Assembly: GCA_028692275.1 (NCBI GenBank)
Contig: JAQUXR010000002.1
Coordinates: 1-64,000 of the forward strand
Origin: Frisingicoccus sp009929615
GTDB lineage: Bacteria; Bacillota; Clostridia; Lachnospirales; Lachnospiraceae
Direction: 5' to 3'
DNA length: 64,000 bases
Part shown: in pieces, positions 8,270 through 18,243 of the stretch
How positions within the stretch are numbered: position 1 is the stretch's first letter
Layout of the letters: the number at the start of each line of letters is the position of its first letter
The notes under the pieces: model-generated
Seen by the model: only the letters and a program-made list of their open reading frames with translations
Told to the model about the DNA's origin: nothing
Databases searched by the model: none
Position numbers and translations under genes: made by a program

Positions 8270-9895
8270 TTATTTTGTATAAACAATCTTTCCATCAACC
8301 ATGGTCATTTCCACAGTGACGTCCATATAATTTTCCGGGTCCGTCTTTAAGATGTCCTCGGATAAAAGGATGATATCTGCCAGTTTTCCGACCTCCAGAC
8401 TTCCTTTAAGCTCTTCTTCACCGGTGACATAGGCACCGTTATAAGTAAACATACGAATGATTTCCTCTACGGACACCTTTTGGTTTTCACCGCAGAGCTC
8501 CTGTTTTTTCATATCCTTTCGGGTAACTGCTCCATAAATACTGAACATAGGATTCGGGTCTGTTACCGTCGCGTCAGAACCAATCGCTGTCTTTATTCCC
8601 TTTTCAACATAGGATTTTAATGGGAACATATAGTTGACCCGTTCCTCATAAAAACGGTTATAATCGCCACCATTAATCGAAATAAAAGCCGGATTGGAAA
8701 TTGGAACAATGCCCAGTTTTTGAATCCGTTCAATAAGCTTCTCATCAGTCAGGGCACAATGTTCGATACGATGACGGTGATTGTCTCTTGGGCACTCTGC
8801 CAATGCTTTTTCATAAGCAGAAATCATCATTTCAACAGCTTTGTCACCAACAGCATGGGCTGTCATCTGAAATCCGGCCCGATGGACTCTGGATACCATT
8901 TCATCTGTTTCATCCTGTTGCCATACCTGAAGGCCCTTCAATTCCGGGTCATGGCTGTAAGGTTCTCTTGTGGCACAGGAGGGTCCGCTGGTACTTCCAT
9001 CTGTCATGATTTTTATTGGTCCCAATTTAAAATGTTCATCACCCATACCGGTGAATAATCCCGTCTTTAAAAATGTTTCTATATACTGCTTTCCGGATTC
9101 TTTTCCAAACATATCAAAAATCATTGGAACAACTCGCACATCTATAAGTTTCCGGGCTTCTGCTTCCTGGAACATTCTCATAACGGGGGCTCCATAGCTT
9201 CCCGCATCATGAACCGTTGTAACGCCATAGGCCAGCATTTTTTCGTTGGCCGTTTTAAGTCCTGCCAGCAAATCGGCTTCGCTGAAAGCTACTTTCTCAC
9301 TACAACTCATATGGGCTGTTTCTTTCATAAGTCCCGTCAGTTTACCATCGGCAACAACAACCACCTCACCCGGTGCATAATCTTCCGGTTTGATTCCTCC
9401 CAACGCCTTAAATGCAGCACTGTTATAAACCGCCATATGGGCACAACAGCGAATACACTGAACCGGATTATCCGGAGCTGCCTCATCAAAATCTTCTATC
9501 GTTGGATGGCGTCTTTCCGCCAGTTTATTGTGGTCATAACCAGAGAGAACAATCCACTCTCCCGGTTTCTTTTCTTTCGCCTTTTCACGAATCAGATTCT
9601 GAATGTCCTTAATAGAATCCACATGATTGTAATCGACATTAATTGTCGTCGTCCCGAGCATGCCATACATAATAAAATGAATATGGGCATCAATGAAGCC
9701 GGGCATCACGGTTTTTCCGGCCGCATCAATCACCTGCGTCTTTTCACCGATATAGTCCTTTACAGCCTCATTGCTGCCCACACAAATAATTTTATTTTCA
9801 GAAATAGCTACAGCCTCTGCCAGGTCATCGGAGGAATTCACTGTAATAACATTTCCATGCATAATTACAATATCTGCAAAACATTCTTTGACCAT
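8270..9895 (-). CDS. YtcJ-type amidohydrolase, copy B
   Basis: Metal-dependent hydrolase of the amidohydrolase family 3 (YtcJ-like) with 541 residues. Motifs in order: DAHIHF near residue 70 (metal histidines), HAVGDKAVE near 345, RIEHC near 370, and SDATVTDPNP near 447 (catalytic Asp). The start codon overlaps the stop of copy A by one base (TAATG), so the two are coupled. The protein is about the same length as copy A and clearly homologous along its whole length. Substrate unknown; the family hydrolyses C-N bonds in amides and cyclic amides. Confidence 0.9.
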   Translation of the reverse strand: MVKECFADIVIMHGNVITVNSSDDLAEAVAISENKIICVGSNEAVKDYIGEKTQVIDAAGKTVMPGFIDAHIHFIMYGMLGTTTINVDYNHVDSIKDIQNLIREKAKEKKPGEWIVLSGYDHNKLAERRHPTIEDFDEAAPDNPVQCIRCCAHMAVYNSAAFKALGGIKPEDYAPGEVVVVADGKLTGLMKETAHMSCSEKVAFSEADLLAGLKTANEKMLAYGVTTVHDAGSYGAPVMRMFQEAEARKLIDVRVVPMIFDMFGKESGKQYIETFLKTGLFTGMGDEHFKLGPIKIMTDGSTSGPSCATREPYSHDPELKGLQVWQQDETDEMVSRVHRAGFQMTAHAVGDKAVEMMISAYEKALAECPRDNHRHRIEHCALTDEKLIERIQKLGIVPISNPAFISINGGDYNRFYEERVNYMFPLKSYVEKGIKTAIGSDATVTDPNPMFSIYGAVTRKDMKKQELCGENQKVSVEEIIRMFTYNGAYVTGEEELKGSLEVGKLADIILLSEDILKTDPENYMDVTVEMTMVDGKIVYTK

Positions 9896-11523
9896 TAAAT
9901 ATCATCTCTTTCATATAAAATTTTGCCGTCAATCATCGTTTTCTCTACCTTGATTTCGGGAATACGTTCCGGGTCTGTTTCCAGAATATTCTCAGAAAGA
10001 ACCACTAAATCCGCTAATTTCCCAGCTTCAATGCTGCCCTTAATATCTTCTTCAAAGCTTGCATAGGCTCCATTATAGGTATAGCACCGAATGGCATCCA
10101 TTATAGAAATTTTCTGACACTCTCCACAGGCTTCTCCAGTGTTCATGTCCTTGCGGGTAACTGCGCCATAAATGCCAAGCATCGGATTTTCATTAATAAC
10201 ACTGCAGTCCGAGCCGAAAGCTGTCACAATACCTTTTTCTTTATAGGTCTTTGCCGCAAACATGGAATCTACCCGTTTGCCATAATACCGGTTATAATCA
10301 CTGCCATTAATCGTGAAAAATCCCGGATTGGAAATCGGCACAATACCCAGTTCCCGAACACGTTCGATTAAAGCCTCATCCGTCAGTCCACAATGTTCAA
10401 TTCGATTTCTATGATTTTCCTTTGGACAGTTTTTCAAAGCATACTCGATACCATTAATTGCCTGCTCCACTGCCATATCGCCAACAGCATGTGCTGTCAC
10501 CTGAAATCCCGCTTTCTGTGCGTCCAGGAAAATCTCATTCACTTCCTCCTGCGTCCAGTTTAAAATACCTTTTAAATCCGGATCATGGCTGTAGGGCTCT
10601 CTTGTCGCACAGGACGGTCCGCTGGTACTTCCATCCAGAAGTATTTTTGCCGCACCGACTTTGAAATGTTCATTTCCTAAACCTGTATGCAGGCCTGTAT
10701 CTATCAAATGATAAATCCAGTCACGGCTTGCCTGTTTACCCAGAACGTTATAATAAATCACATACATTCTCACTGGGAATGTGCCATCATCGATGACGTC
10801 CTGAAGCACCTTAACAAACTGTCCGCCATAGGTTCCTGCGTCATGAATACTTGTAATTCCTGATTTCAGCATTAAATCTCCGAAGGCTCTGTATCCTTCT
10901 TTTAAGGCCTCGTCCGAATGTTCAATATAACCCCAGAGCATGTCGTTTGGTGTCTCTTTAAGAAGTCCTGTCATCCGGCCGGCCGCATCAACAACGACTT
11001 CACCCGGCGCAAATTGGTCCGGACCGGTAATCTTTCCTATTTCAAGAGCTTTCGTATTGTAGACACCCATATGTCCACAGCATCTCACGCATTGAACCGG
11101 ATTGTCCGGTGCCGCTTCATCCAGGTCATCAATGGTCGGATGCCGTTTGTCAAGCAGTTTGTTCTGGTCATAACCCCAAAGACAAATCCATTCTCCCGGC
11201 TTCTTTTCCGCTGCGGCTTTTCGAATCAGCTCCTTAATGCCTTCAATGGTCTGAACCTTATCAAAAGCGATATCTATAGTTTCTTTATAAAAAAGGGCGT
11301 ACATCATAAAGTGCATATGGGCATCGATAAATCCGGGAACCAAACTTTTTCCCTCCAGGTCAATGACCTTGGTATCTGCTCCACAAAAACTTTCTACATC
11401 AGCATTTTTTCCGACAAAGAGAATTTTCTTTCCCTTTACCGCTGCTGCCTCTGCCACTTCGTCCTTACTATTCACTGTTATTATTGTTCCATTCTTAAAA
11501 ACAATATCTGCTGTTTCGCTCAT
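9895..11523 (-). CDS. YtcJ-type amidohydrolase, copy A
   Basis: 542-residue amidohydrolase family 3 enzyme, paralogue of the gene directly downstream. Seen: DAHMHF near residue 69, QVTAHAVGDMAVE near 346, RIEHCGL near 373 and SDCSVINENP near 448. The catalytic motifs are intact in both copies while the segments between them differ, which points to two different substrates or two steps rather than a fresh duplication. It follows the transporter ATPase gene by 16 nt, so hydrolysis is genetically tied to uptake. Confidence 0.9.
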   Translation of the reverse strand: MSETADIVFKNGTIITVNSKDEVAEAAAVKGKKILFVGKNADVESFCGADTKVIDLEGKSLVPGFIDAHMHFMMYALFYKETIDIAFDKVQTIEGIKELIRKAAAEKKPGEWICLWGYDQNKLLDKRHPTIDDLDEAAPDNPVQCVRCCGHMGVYNTKALEIGKITGPDQFAPGEVVVDAAGRMTGLLKETPNDMLWGYIEHSDEALKEGYRAFGDLMLKSGITSIHDAGTYGGQFVKVLQDVIDDGTFPVRMYVIYYNVLGKQASRDWIYHLIDTGLHTGLGNEHFKVGAAKILLDGSTSGPSCATREPYSHDPDLKGILNWTQEEVNEIFLDAQKAGFQVTAHAVGDMAVEQAINGIEYALKNCPKENHRNRIEHCGLTDEALIERVRELGIVPISNPGFFTINGSDYNRYYGKRVDSMFAAKTYKEKGIVTAFGSDCSVINENPMLGIYGAVTRKDMNTGEACGECQKISIMDAIRCYTYNGAYASFEEDIKGSIEAGKLADLVVLSENILETDPERIPEIKVEKTMIDGKILYERDDI

Positions 11524-11539
11524 GGCTTTGCCACCGCCT

Positions 11540-12550
11540 TTAATTATTATATAAATGACAGGTTACAAAATGTCCTGTTTCAACTTCTTTACGCTTTGGT
11601 GCAAGACGTTCGCACATCTCTGTCGCATATGGGCAGCGGTTGTGGAAAGTGCATCCTGAAGGAGGGTTCATCGGTGACGGGATATCGCCTGTCAATTTAA
11701 TCTTTTCCTTCTTTACATGAGGATTAGCTTCCGGCACTGCGGATAAAAGTGCCTTTGTATACGGATGAAGCGGATTTGCAAACATCTCATCGGTCTTTGC
11801 CTCTTCAACCAGACTTCCAAGGTACATAACGCCTACCCGGTCCGAAATGTAACGGACAACGCTCATATTATGTGAAATAAAGAGATAGGCAATTTTCATA
11901 TCTTTTTTAATATCGTTGAGCAGATTCAGAACCTGTGACTGGATAGACACATCCAATGCGGATACAGGCTCATCACAGACAACAATTTCAGGGCTGAGAA
12001 CTAACGCTCTGGCAAGCCCGATTCTTTGTTTCTGTCCACCGGAAAATTCATGTGGATATCTGTAATACTGGTCTTTTCGAATACCAACCTTATTCAGAAT
12101 CTCCATGGACAATGACATTCTTTCCTTTTTTCCTACACCAATGTGATTGATTTTCAAAGCTTCCTCAACAATCTCACCCACTGGAATTCTAGGATTCAGA
12201 GAAGAGTAAGGGTCCTGAAAAATCATCTGCATAGACTGTCGTACTTCTTTTAAAGGTCTTCCTTTAAGACCAACAATATTTTTTCCACGGAAGTAAACTT
12301 CTCCGCTGGTCGGTTTAATCAACTGCAATACAGCCCGTCCGGTTGTACTTTTTCCGCAGCCGGATTCGCCAACAAGGCTGAAGGTTTCATTTTCACGAAT
12401 GCTAAAGGATACATCCGTTACAGCTTTTACTGTTTTTTTCTGCTGAAATACGCCTTCCTTAACAGGAAATTCCTTGGTCAGATTTCTCACATCTAATATG
12501 GTTCTGTCTTCCAAATATTTCTGAGCAGGTGTAAGTTCATGAACTGCCAT
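11540..12550 (-). CDS. Peptide-type ABC importer ATPase, OppF/DppF-like
   Basis: Second ATPase of a peptide/nickel-class ABC importer. Seen: Walker A VGESGCGKST near residue 57, signature SGGQKQRIGLARAL near 160, Walker B IVVCDEP, and the C-terminal oligopeptide-transporter domain with a cysteine cluster (C.FHNRCP....C) that binds a 4Fe-4S cluster in some members. The start at 12550 is preferred: GGAAGGTG lies 7 nt upstream, whereas the GTG at 12559 is part of that site. The protein has 336 residues. Confidence 0.92.
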   Translation of the reverse strand: MAVHELTPAQKYLEDRTILDVRNLTKEFPVKEGVFQQKKTVKAVTDVSFSIRENETFSLVGESGCGKSTTGRAVLQLIKPTSGEVYFRGKNIVGLKGRPLKEVRQSMQMIFQDPYSSLNPRIPVGEIVEEALKINHIGVGKKERMSLSMEILNKVGIRKDQYYRYPHEFSGGQKQRIGLARALVLSPEIVVCDEPVSALDVSIQSQVLNLLNDIKKDMKIAYLFISHNMSVVRYISDRVGVMYLGSLVEEAKTDEMFANPLHPYTKALLSAVPEANPHVKKEKIKLTGDIPSPMNPPSGCTFHNRCPYATEMCERLAPKRKEVETGHFVTCHLYNN

Positions 12551-12572
12551 ATTTCTCACCTTCCGTCCTCAA

Positions 12573-13553
12573 TTATTTATCACTGTAAAAACAGCGTACA
12601 CTCTGGGTTTCATTAATCTGATGTATCTCTGGTGATTCTTTAAAACATTTTTCCTGAGCCTTTGGACAACGTTCACAGAAACGACAGCCTTCGCCGATTT
12701 CGGTAAGTGCCGGCACAGTTCCTTTAATCATAAAGAGTTTTTCATGCCGGTCCGTTTCCATCGTAGGAATAGATTTAATCAGGCCCATGGTATATGGATG
12801 AAGCGGGCGGTCAAAGATGTCCGTTACGCTTCCTTCTTCTACAATCTGTCCCAGATACATGATGATAACCCTCTGACAGGTCTGGGCAACAACCCCCAAA
12901 TCATGGGTAATCAGCATAATTCCCGTGTTCAATTCCCGGTTCAAATCTCGAATCAAGTCCATAATCTGATCCTGAATAGTTACATCCAGTGCCGTTGTTG
13001 GCTCATCCGCTATCAGCAGCTTTGGCTGACATGCCAGAGCCATCGCTATCATGGCACGCTGGCGCATACCACCACTCATTTCAAATGGATAATTATGAAC
13101 ACGTTTTTCCGGTGCCGGAATTCCTGTAAGGCGAAGCATTTCCTCTGCCTTTTTTAAGGACTCCTTTTTATCCATCCCCTGATGGACACGAAGGGTTTCT
13201 GCAATCTGATCACCTACGGTAAATACGGGATTCAGGGAACTTAAAGAATCCTGGAAAATCATAGATATCTCATTTCCTCGAATACTTTCCATTTCCTTTT
13301 CTTCCAGGTCTAAAAGATTTCTATCTTCAAATTTGATTTGTCCTTCGTAGGTCACCAGTTTCTTTTCGTCATAGAGACGCATAATGGACTGGCTTGTTAC
13401 ACTTTTTCCGCATCCGGACTCTCCAACAATTCCAAGAATTTCACCTTTGTTGACATGAAATGTAACACCATCAACCGCAACAACCTGGCCTCGTAAAGTG
13501 GTAAAGCTTGTTTTCAGATTTTGTACCTGTAAAATTTTCTCTGTATTTTCCAT
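12573..13553 (-). CDS. Peptide-type ABC importer ATPase, OppD/DppD-like
   Basis: First ATPase of the importer, 326 residues. Walker A GESGCGKSV near residue 44, signature MSGGMRQRAMIAMAL near 158, Walker B LLIADEPTTALD, and a C-terminal cysteine-rich tail (CRFCERCPKAQEKC) typical of this class. It lies between the permease DppC-like gene and the OppF-like gene with short gaps. It pairs with OppF to drive ATP-dependent uptake. Confidence 0.92.
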   Translation of the reverse strand: MENTEKILQVQNLKTSFTTLRGQVVAVDGVTFHVNKGEILGIVGESGCGKSVTSQSIMRLYDEKKLVTYEGQIKFEDRNLLDLEEKEMESIRGNEISMIFQDSLSSLNPVFTVGDQIAETLRVHQGMDKKESLKKAEEMLRLTGIPAPEKRVHNYPFEMSGGMRQRAMIAMALACQPKLLIADEPTTALDVTIQDQIMDLIRDLNRELNTGIMLITHDLGVVAQTCQRVIIMYLGQIVEEGSVTDIFDRPLHPYTMGLIKSIPTMETDRHEKLFMIKGTVPALTEIGEGCRFCERCPKAQEKCFKESPEIHQINETQSVRCFYSDK

Positions 13554-13568
13554 ATTCTTTACCTCCTA

Positions 13569-14447
13569 TCAGTTTGCTGTTGGGTCCATGACATCACGGA
13601 TACCGTCTCCGAGGATATTGATTCCCATAACAAGAAGAATCATAACAATACTTGGGAACAACGTCAGCCACCAGGAATTGAAAATATACTGTTTCGCTTC
13701 GTTCAGAATATTTCCCATGCTTGGTGTCGGTGCCGGGATACCAGCTCCAAGGAAACTCAATGCGGCTTCCAAAATGATTGCTGTTGCGAAAATGTAAGTT
13801 GCCTGTACAATAACAGAAGACAAGGTATTTGGCGCAATGTGTTTAAACAATATACGCATCCATCCAGCGCCCTGAGATTTGATAGCTTCAACATAGGTCA
13901 TTTCTTTAACCGTCAATGCCGCCGCCCTGGCAACTCTGGCAACAACCGGTGTATACACAATACTTAATGCAATGACAACATTTTTAGATTCAGTACCAAG
14001 AACGGACATCAATGCAATACCCATCAATATAGAAGGTATAGACATCATGCCTTCACAGATACGCATAATCAGATTATCAAGAAATGTAAAATATGCAGCC
14101 AGCAAACCAAGAATCATGCCTGCTACGAAAGTAATTGCTGCTGTAGCCGCTCCGATAATCAAAGAAATCCTTATTCCGTATACTGTTCGGGTGAGAATAT
14201 CTCTTCCAAATTCATCTGTTCCAAAAAGATGTGCCATTGATGGTGCCTGGAAACGATTTGTTGTCTCCATGGCGATTGGGTCATATGGTGTGAGGAGTGG
14301 TGCTAAAATTGCTGCAAGCACCATAATCACTGTAAGTACCAGTCCGAACATAGCCATTTTATTTTTTGTGAAGGATCTTAATTTAATCTTGCGATTTTCC
14401 CAAATGGCATCTTTTGCAATATCCATATTACCTTTTTCACTGCTCAT
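13569..14447 (-). CDS. Peptide-type ABC importer permease, DppC-like
   Basis: Membrane subunit of the importer, 292 residues, with an N-terminal cytoplasmic segment, a first membrane helix near residue 30 and a binding-protein-dependent permease domain with five further helices. The EAA loop is EAIKSQGAGWMRILFKHIAPN. The start at 14447 is chosen because GGAGG stands about 10 nt upstream; the GTG three codons earlier sits against the ribosome site. It forms the heterodimeric channel with the DppB-like subunit. Confidence 0.92.
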   Translation of the reverse strand: MSSEKGNMDIAKDAIWENRKIKLRSFTKNKMAMFGLVLTVIMVLAAILAPLLTPYDPIAMETTNRFQAPSMAHLFGTDEFGRDILTRTVYGIRISLIIGAATAAITFVAGMILGLLAAYFTFLDNLIMRICEGMMSIPSILMGIALMSVLGTESKNVVIALSIVYTPVVARVARAAALTVKEMTYVEAIKSQGAGWMRILFKHIAPNTLSSVIVQATYIFATAIILEAALSFLGAGIPAPTPSMGNILNEAKQYIFNSWWLTLFPSIVMILLVMGINILGDGIRDVMDPTAN

Positions 14448-14464
14448 TACAATCACCCCTCCTT

Positions 14465-15424
14465 CTATTTAGCACTTCCTGCAATTCTTATTCTTGGGTC
14501 GATAATACCATAGGAAACATCGACAATCAGGTTAATGATGATATAAATCAAACTGATAAATAAAATCGCTCCCTGAATAACCGGATAATCTCGTTTCAGT
14601 ACAGAATCTACAATCAGCTGGCCCATACCCGGAATATTAAACATGGTTTCCAATACGGCAACACCTGCTAAAAGTGAACCAAAGCTCTGACCAAGAATGG
14701 TTACGATGGTAGATGCTGCATTTCTAAATACATGCTTGTATAAAATAACTTTCTGCTTAAGCCCTTTGGCTTTGGCCGTTTTGATATAGTCTGTATTCAG
14801 AACATCCAGGAAGGATGAACGTGTAATACGAAGAATCAATGCGGACTGGATAAGTCCCATAGTCACACATGGAAGAACCAGATATCGAATGTGTTCTAGA
14901 AGTCCACCTTTTGCAATGGTCACATATCCGGATACCGGAAGTATTCCAAGAAATACACCAAATACGAGAATAAGTAACAGACCTAAAAGGAAACTCGGCA
15001 TGGACATACCTAACATAGCCGTCGCACTGACCGCTACATCGGCCGCCTCTCCTTTCCGTTTTGCTGCAACAATTCCAAGCGGAATGGCAAGCACAACGGC
15101 GATTAACTCTGACCAGAAGGAAAGTATTAAGGATGGTCCAATCCTTTCTGCAAGCGCTGCTGTAACAGATTGATGACGGAAATAGGAATCTCCCAAATCT
15201 CCGCGAACTGCATCGGAAACCCAATCTACGTACTGTTCAACTAACGGTCTGTTTAAGCCCATCTCTTCACGAAGTGCTTCAATCTGTGTCGAATCAGCAT
15301 TGGAGCCGAGCATGGCCTGGGCCGGGTCTCCGGCCATAACATGTGTCAATCCAAATATGAATATTGAAAGAATGAACAATGTGGTGATAACGGATATCAA
15401 TTTGTTTATTAAATATTTTCCCAC
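14465..15424 (-). CDS. Peptide-type ABC importer permease, DppB-like
   Basis: 319-residue membrane subunit with the expected N-terminal helix, the conserved MAGDPAQAMLG segment near residue 30 and six helices in all. The EAA loop is YIKTAKAKGLKQKVILYKHVFRN. It starts with GTG at 15424, preceded by AAGGA with 9-nt spacing. It follows the binding-protein gene across a stem-loop that probably sets the ratio of binding protein to membrane parts. Confidence 0.92.
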   Translation of the reverse strand: MGKYLINKLISVITTLFILSIFIFGLTHVMAGDPAQAMLGSNADSTQIEALREEMGLNRPLVEQYVDWVSDAVRGDLGDSYFRHQSVTAALAERIGPSLILSFWSELIAVVLAIPLGIVAAKRKGEAADVAVSATAMLGMSMPSFLLGLLLILVFGVFLGILPVSGYVTIAKGGLLEHIRYLVLPCVTMGLIQSALILRITRSSFLDVLNTDYIKTAKAKGLKQKVILYKHVFRNAASTIVTILGQSFGSLLAGVAVLETMFNIPGMGQLIVDSVLKRDYPVIQGAILFISLIYIIINLIVDVSYGIIDPRIRIAGSAK

Positions 15425-15449
15425 GGTATCACTTCCTTATCAAAATGAT

Positions 15450-15489
15450 AGACTGCTGTCTGTTTGCTTTTGGCCACATCCAGCAGTCT
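15450..15489 (-). other. Stem-loop between binding-protein and permease genes
   Basis: AGACTGCTG / CAGCAGTCT, a 9-bp perfect stem with a 22-nt loop. In the direction of transcription the following bases are mixed, not a T tract. Such hairpins after solute-binding-protein genes often protect the upstream mRNA and lower downstream expression. Confidence 0.6.
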
Positions 15490-15523
15490 GTCTGTTTTTT
15501 TGCCTATTTAAAAGTATCGATTT

Positions 15524-17155
15524 CTACTCTGCTCTGTAGCATCCATAGATACACTGGCAGCTGATTGAATGATAACCTTCAATGTTATCTAATGTTGCAT
15601 TTGCATAGTAGCTGTATCCTAATGGAACGAAGGAGAATCTGCCAAAGAGGTATGCCTGACATTCTTCCCAAGCTGCTGCTGCTTCTTCATCAGATGTTGC
15701 AGCATTTACTTTTGTAAGTAATTCCAGGAATTCTGGCCATGTTGTCCAGCCTTCATCTGTCTGGGAAATTGTTCTTAAGGAAACTGGTGCTGTAACTGCC
15801 GGGTAATCCATGTAGTACAGGTCATATGTTCCCTGAGTTCTCTTATACTCAAGCATTGTTGTCCAGTCAACTACCTGTAAATCAACTTCAACGCCAAGTT
15901 CTTTCAACTGTTCTACCATAACCAATGTACCATTATAGTGCTGTGGATAGGTCTGGTTTGTAACAACTTTAATAGGTGTTCCATCATAGTTTGCTTCAGC
16001 CAGGGCTGCTTTTGCTGCATCCATGTTCTTTGTATTAATGTTTTCAGTACCTGCTAATGTGTACCATGTGCTGCCTTCAGGCATCATACTTGGTGTTACA
16101 TCAATATATCCATCTGCCGGATATGCAGCTGCCATGATTTCATCACAATCCAAAGCTAATGTAATAGCTTCTCTTAATTTTTCATTTGTACCAAGAGTAC
16201 CTTCTGCCTTATTCATGATGATACCGGTGTAACCCATTAAGGATTTATCCAGTTTAACACTTGGATTTGCACTGAGCATTGCAACATCATCATAGTTCAG
16301 GTTGCTGACAATATCATATTCACCAGACTGGATACCAGCACTTCGAATGGTTGCATCTGTTACAAAGTAAAGTGTAACTTTTTCAAAGTTAATGGTCTTG
16401 TCTCCGGCTTCACCGGTTAATTCATAACCAGGTCCCTGATATTCATCGTAGTGTTCAAGTTCTAAGTACTGATTCTGTACCCAGTCAACATATTTCAAAG
16501 GACCGGTTCCGATATATTCCTGGATTCCGCCTTCTGTTGTTGCTCCCTCAACTGCCTCTTTAGGCATGATACATGGGAACTGGGCTGGTGCAGCCATAAC
16601 GCTTGGAAGCAGATAACAAGGTGCCTGTAAAGTAATTTTTACTGTTAAATCATCAACTGCTTCGAACTGCTCACCATTTGTAATAATGGATTTTACTGCA
16701 TTGTTCAAGGAAAGCCAGCGGTTCAAAGATGCAACAACATCTTCAGATGTCATGTCTTTGCCATTATGAAATTTAACACCGCTTCTTAATTTAAATGTGT
16801 ACTCTGTATAATCTTCGTTTGCTTCATAGCTTTCTGCTAACTGAAGCTGTGGCTGATAATTCTCATCCATTTCGAAAAGGCCTTCAAAAATGTACTTATT
16901 ACAGTCACGAACAATAGCACCTGTGGACATCAGCGCGTCTAATGTTGGAGGGTCAGCATTCAATGCTACCTTTAATTCATCTCCCATCGGAATATCTCCG
17001 GTTACTGCTGCTGTATCACTTGTTGTCTCATCAGATGAACCAGCGGTTGTTGCTGTTGTGGAGCCGCCTGAGCTGCTTCCGCCACCACATGCTGTTAAGG
17101 TTGCAGCCATTGCTGCTACAAGAAAAACACTGAGAATTCTTTTTGCTTTCTTCAT
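15524..17155 (-). CDS. Extracellular solute-binding lipoprotein of the peptide-type ABC importer
   Basis: Family 5 solute-binding protein (OppA/DppA/NikA class), 543 residues. The signal peptide ends in the lipobox LTAC with lipidated C23, followed by a Ser/Gly/Thr-rich linker and the two-lobed binding domain (LKVALNADPPTLDALMST onward). It captures substrate at the membrane surface for the permease pair downstream. The family binds peptides, but members also bind metal chelates, opines and other small molecules, and the surrounding hydrolases suggest a modified amino compound. A terminator-like hairpin lies 44 nt upstream of the start. Confidence 0.92.
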   Translation of the reverse strand: MKKAKRILSVFLVAAMAATLTACGGGSSSGGSTTATTAGSSDETTSDTAAVTGDIPMGDELKVALNADPPTLDALMSTGAIVRDCNKYIFEGLFEMDENYQPQLQLAESYEANEDYTEYTFKLRSGVKFHNGKDMTSEDVVASLNRWLSLNNAVKSIITNGEQFEAVDDLTVKITLQAPCYLLPSVMAAPAQFPCIMPKEAVEGATTEGGIQEYIGTGPLKYVDWVQNQYLELEHYDEYQGPGYELTGEAGDKTINFEKVTLYFVTDATIRSAGIQSGEYDIVSNLNYDDVAMLSANPSVKLDKSLMGYTGIIMNKAEGTLGTNEKLREAITLALDCDEIMAAAYPADGYIDVTPSMMPEGSTWYTLAGTENINTKNMDAAKAALAEANYDGTPIKVVTNQTYPQHYNGTLVMVEQLKELGVEVDLQVVDWTTMLEYKRTQGTYDLYYMDYPAVTAPVSLRTISQTDEGWTTWPEFLELLTKVNAATSDEEAAAAWEECQAYLFGRFSFVPLGYSYYANATLDNIEGYHSISCQCIYGCYRAE

Positions 17156-17192
17156 ACTTATTCCTCTCCTTTACTCTAAAAACATTCAGGTT

Positions 17193-17235
17193 AAAAAAGA
17201 CGTTACCCATTCACTAAGAAGTGAAGAGTAACGTC
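17193..17235 (-). terminator. Intrinsic terminator or attenuator before the binding-protein gene
   Basis: GACGTTAC / GTAACGTC stem with an inner TTCAC/GTGAA helix, followed in the minus direction by T6. It lies between the AEC gene and the binding-protein gene, leaving only about 40 nt before the latter's start codon, too little for an obvious separate promoter. Partial termination inside one operon fits best. Confidence 0.7.
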
Positions 17236-17283
17236 TTCGTTACAAATCCTGTATATACTAAAGCCCTCAGGCTTATAGCCTTA

Positions 17284-18201
17284 TCAATTCCAGCAGTATA
17301 AAAGTATCATATCCAATGCCAGACTTATCGGTACCGTCAGGGAACTGACCGCTCCGTAAATCGAAGGCCGGCAGCCACACAAGTGACAGAACGTTGGTGA
17401 TGTACTGGTTGCTGGTGCCAATACACAAATGACTAAAGCTTTCTTCGCCAATGGCGATATAGGAATTAAAAACCAAATCATTAATCCCAGCAAAATACCG
17501 ATGCTGTACCGCATAATCAATATCCTGCTTATTTCTCCAATTTCACCCTTTTCTAATTCTACCTCAAAGGTGACACCAATCATAATCATCGTAATCACTA
17601 TGGCTGGTGCTCCAATCATACTGCACATCTGATTAACTCCATCAGGTAAAGAGATGCCGGCAAGCGACAGGAACAGCATTACTATGTATGTATCAAAGGG
17701 GATGGAGGAAATTAAATTTTTGAAGAATTCCTGAATCCTGCCCTTGCTGTCTTCACCTCTGTGCATAAATCCTTTGGCCATGGAAAATGTACCACCTGTA
17801 CACATGATACTGTTTCCAATATCAAACAGGCTTGTAATTACAACGGCCGCCGGTTCAAAAAAAGCGCTGATAAACGGGATGGTGAATGCTCCAATGTTAT
17901 ATCCGGAACCTTCTAAAATATAAAGCGCCTTATCTTCAGGCTTCATTTTCCCTGCCATCCGGTAACTAATACCAATCATTAAAAGATTGGCTCCCAATCC
18001 AAGAAGAAAATAAACAAGCAAGTGTTCGTCTTTCTGGAAGTTACTGAAGTTTGCTATAAATGCTGCCGGAAGAATGATATACATCAATATTTTTCCAAAA
18101 ACCTCTTTATATTCTTTCTTCAGAATTCCTATCCGCTTTAATCCATAGCCCCATCCAATCAAGACCATACAGCCGATGGACCGTACTAATATACCGGACA
18201 T
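17284..18201 (-). CDS. AEC family transporter (auxin efflux carrier type)
   Basis: Membrane protein of about ten hydrophobic segments. AEC members (MleP/MdcF-like) carry carboxylates and other organic anions. The start at 18201 follows AGGAAGG by 9 nt; an ATG at 18234 lacks a ribosome site. The resulting length, 305 residues, is normal for the family. As first gene after the PucR-linked promoter it may export an end product or import an acid intermediate of the pathway. Confidence 0.82.
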   Translation of the reverse strand: MSGILVRSIGCMVLIGWGYGLKRIGILKKEYKEVFGKILMYIILPAAFIANFSNFQKDEHLLVYFLLGLGANLLMIGISYRMAGKMKPEDKALYILEGSGYNIGAFTIPFISAFFEPAAVVITSLFDIGNSIMCTGGTFSMAKGFMHRGEDSKGRIQEFFKNLISSIPFDTYIVMLFLSLAGISLPDGVNQMCSMIGAPAIVITMIMIGVTFEVELEKGEIGEISRILIMRYSIGILLGLMIWFLIPISPLAKKALVICVLAPATSTSPTFCHLCGCRPSIYGAVSSLTVPISLALDMILLYCWN

Positions 18202-18243
18202 CCGAACCCGCCTTCCTCTCAGGACATCTTCCATAAAATAATA

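Noticed and set aside
8720..11700. Plus-strand reading frames opposite the amidohydrolase genes
   Set aside because: They are antisense shadows of strongly supported genes and show no domains or ribosome sites.
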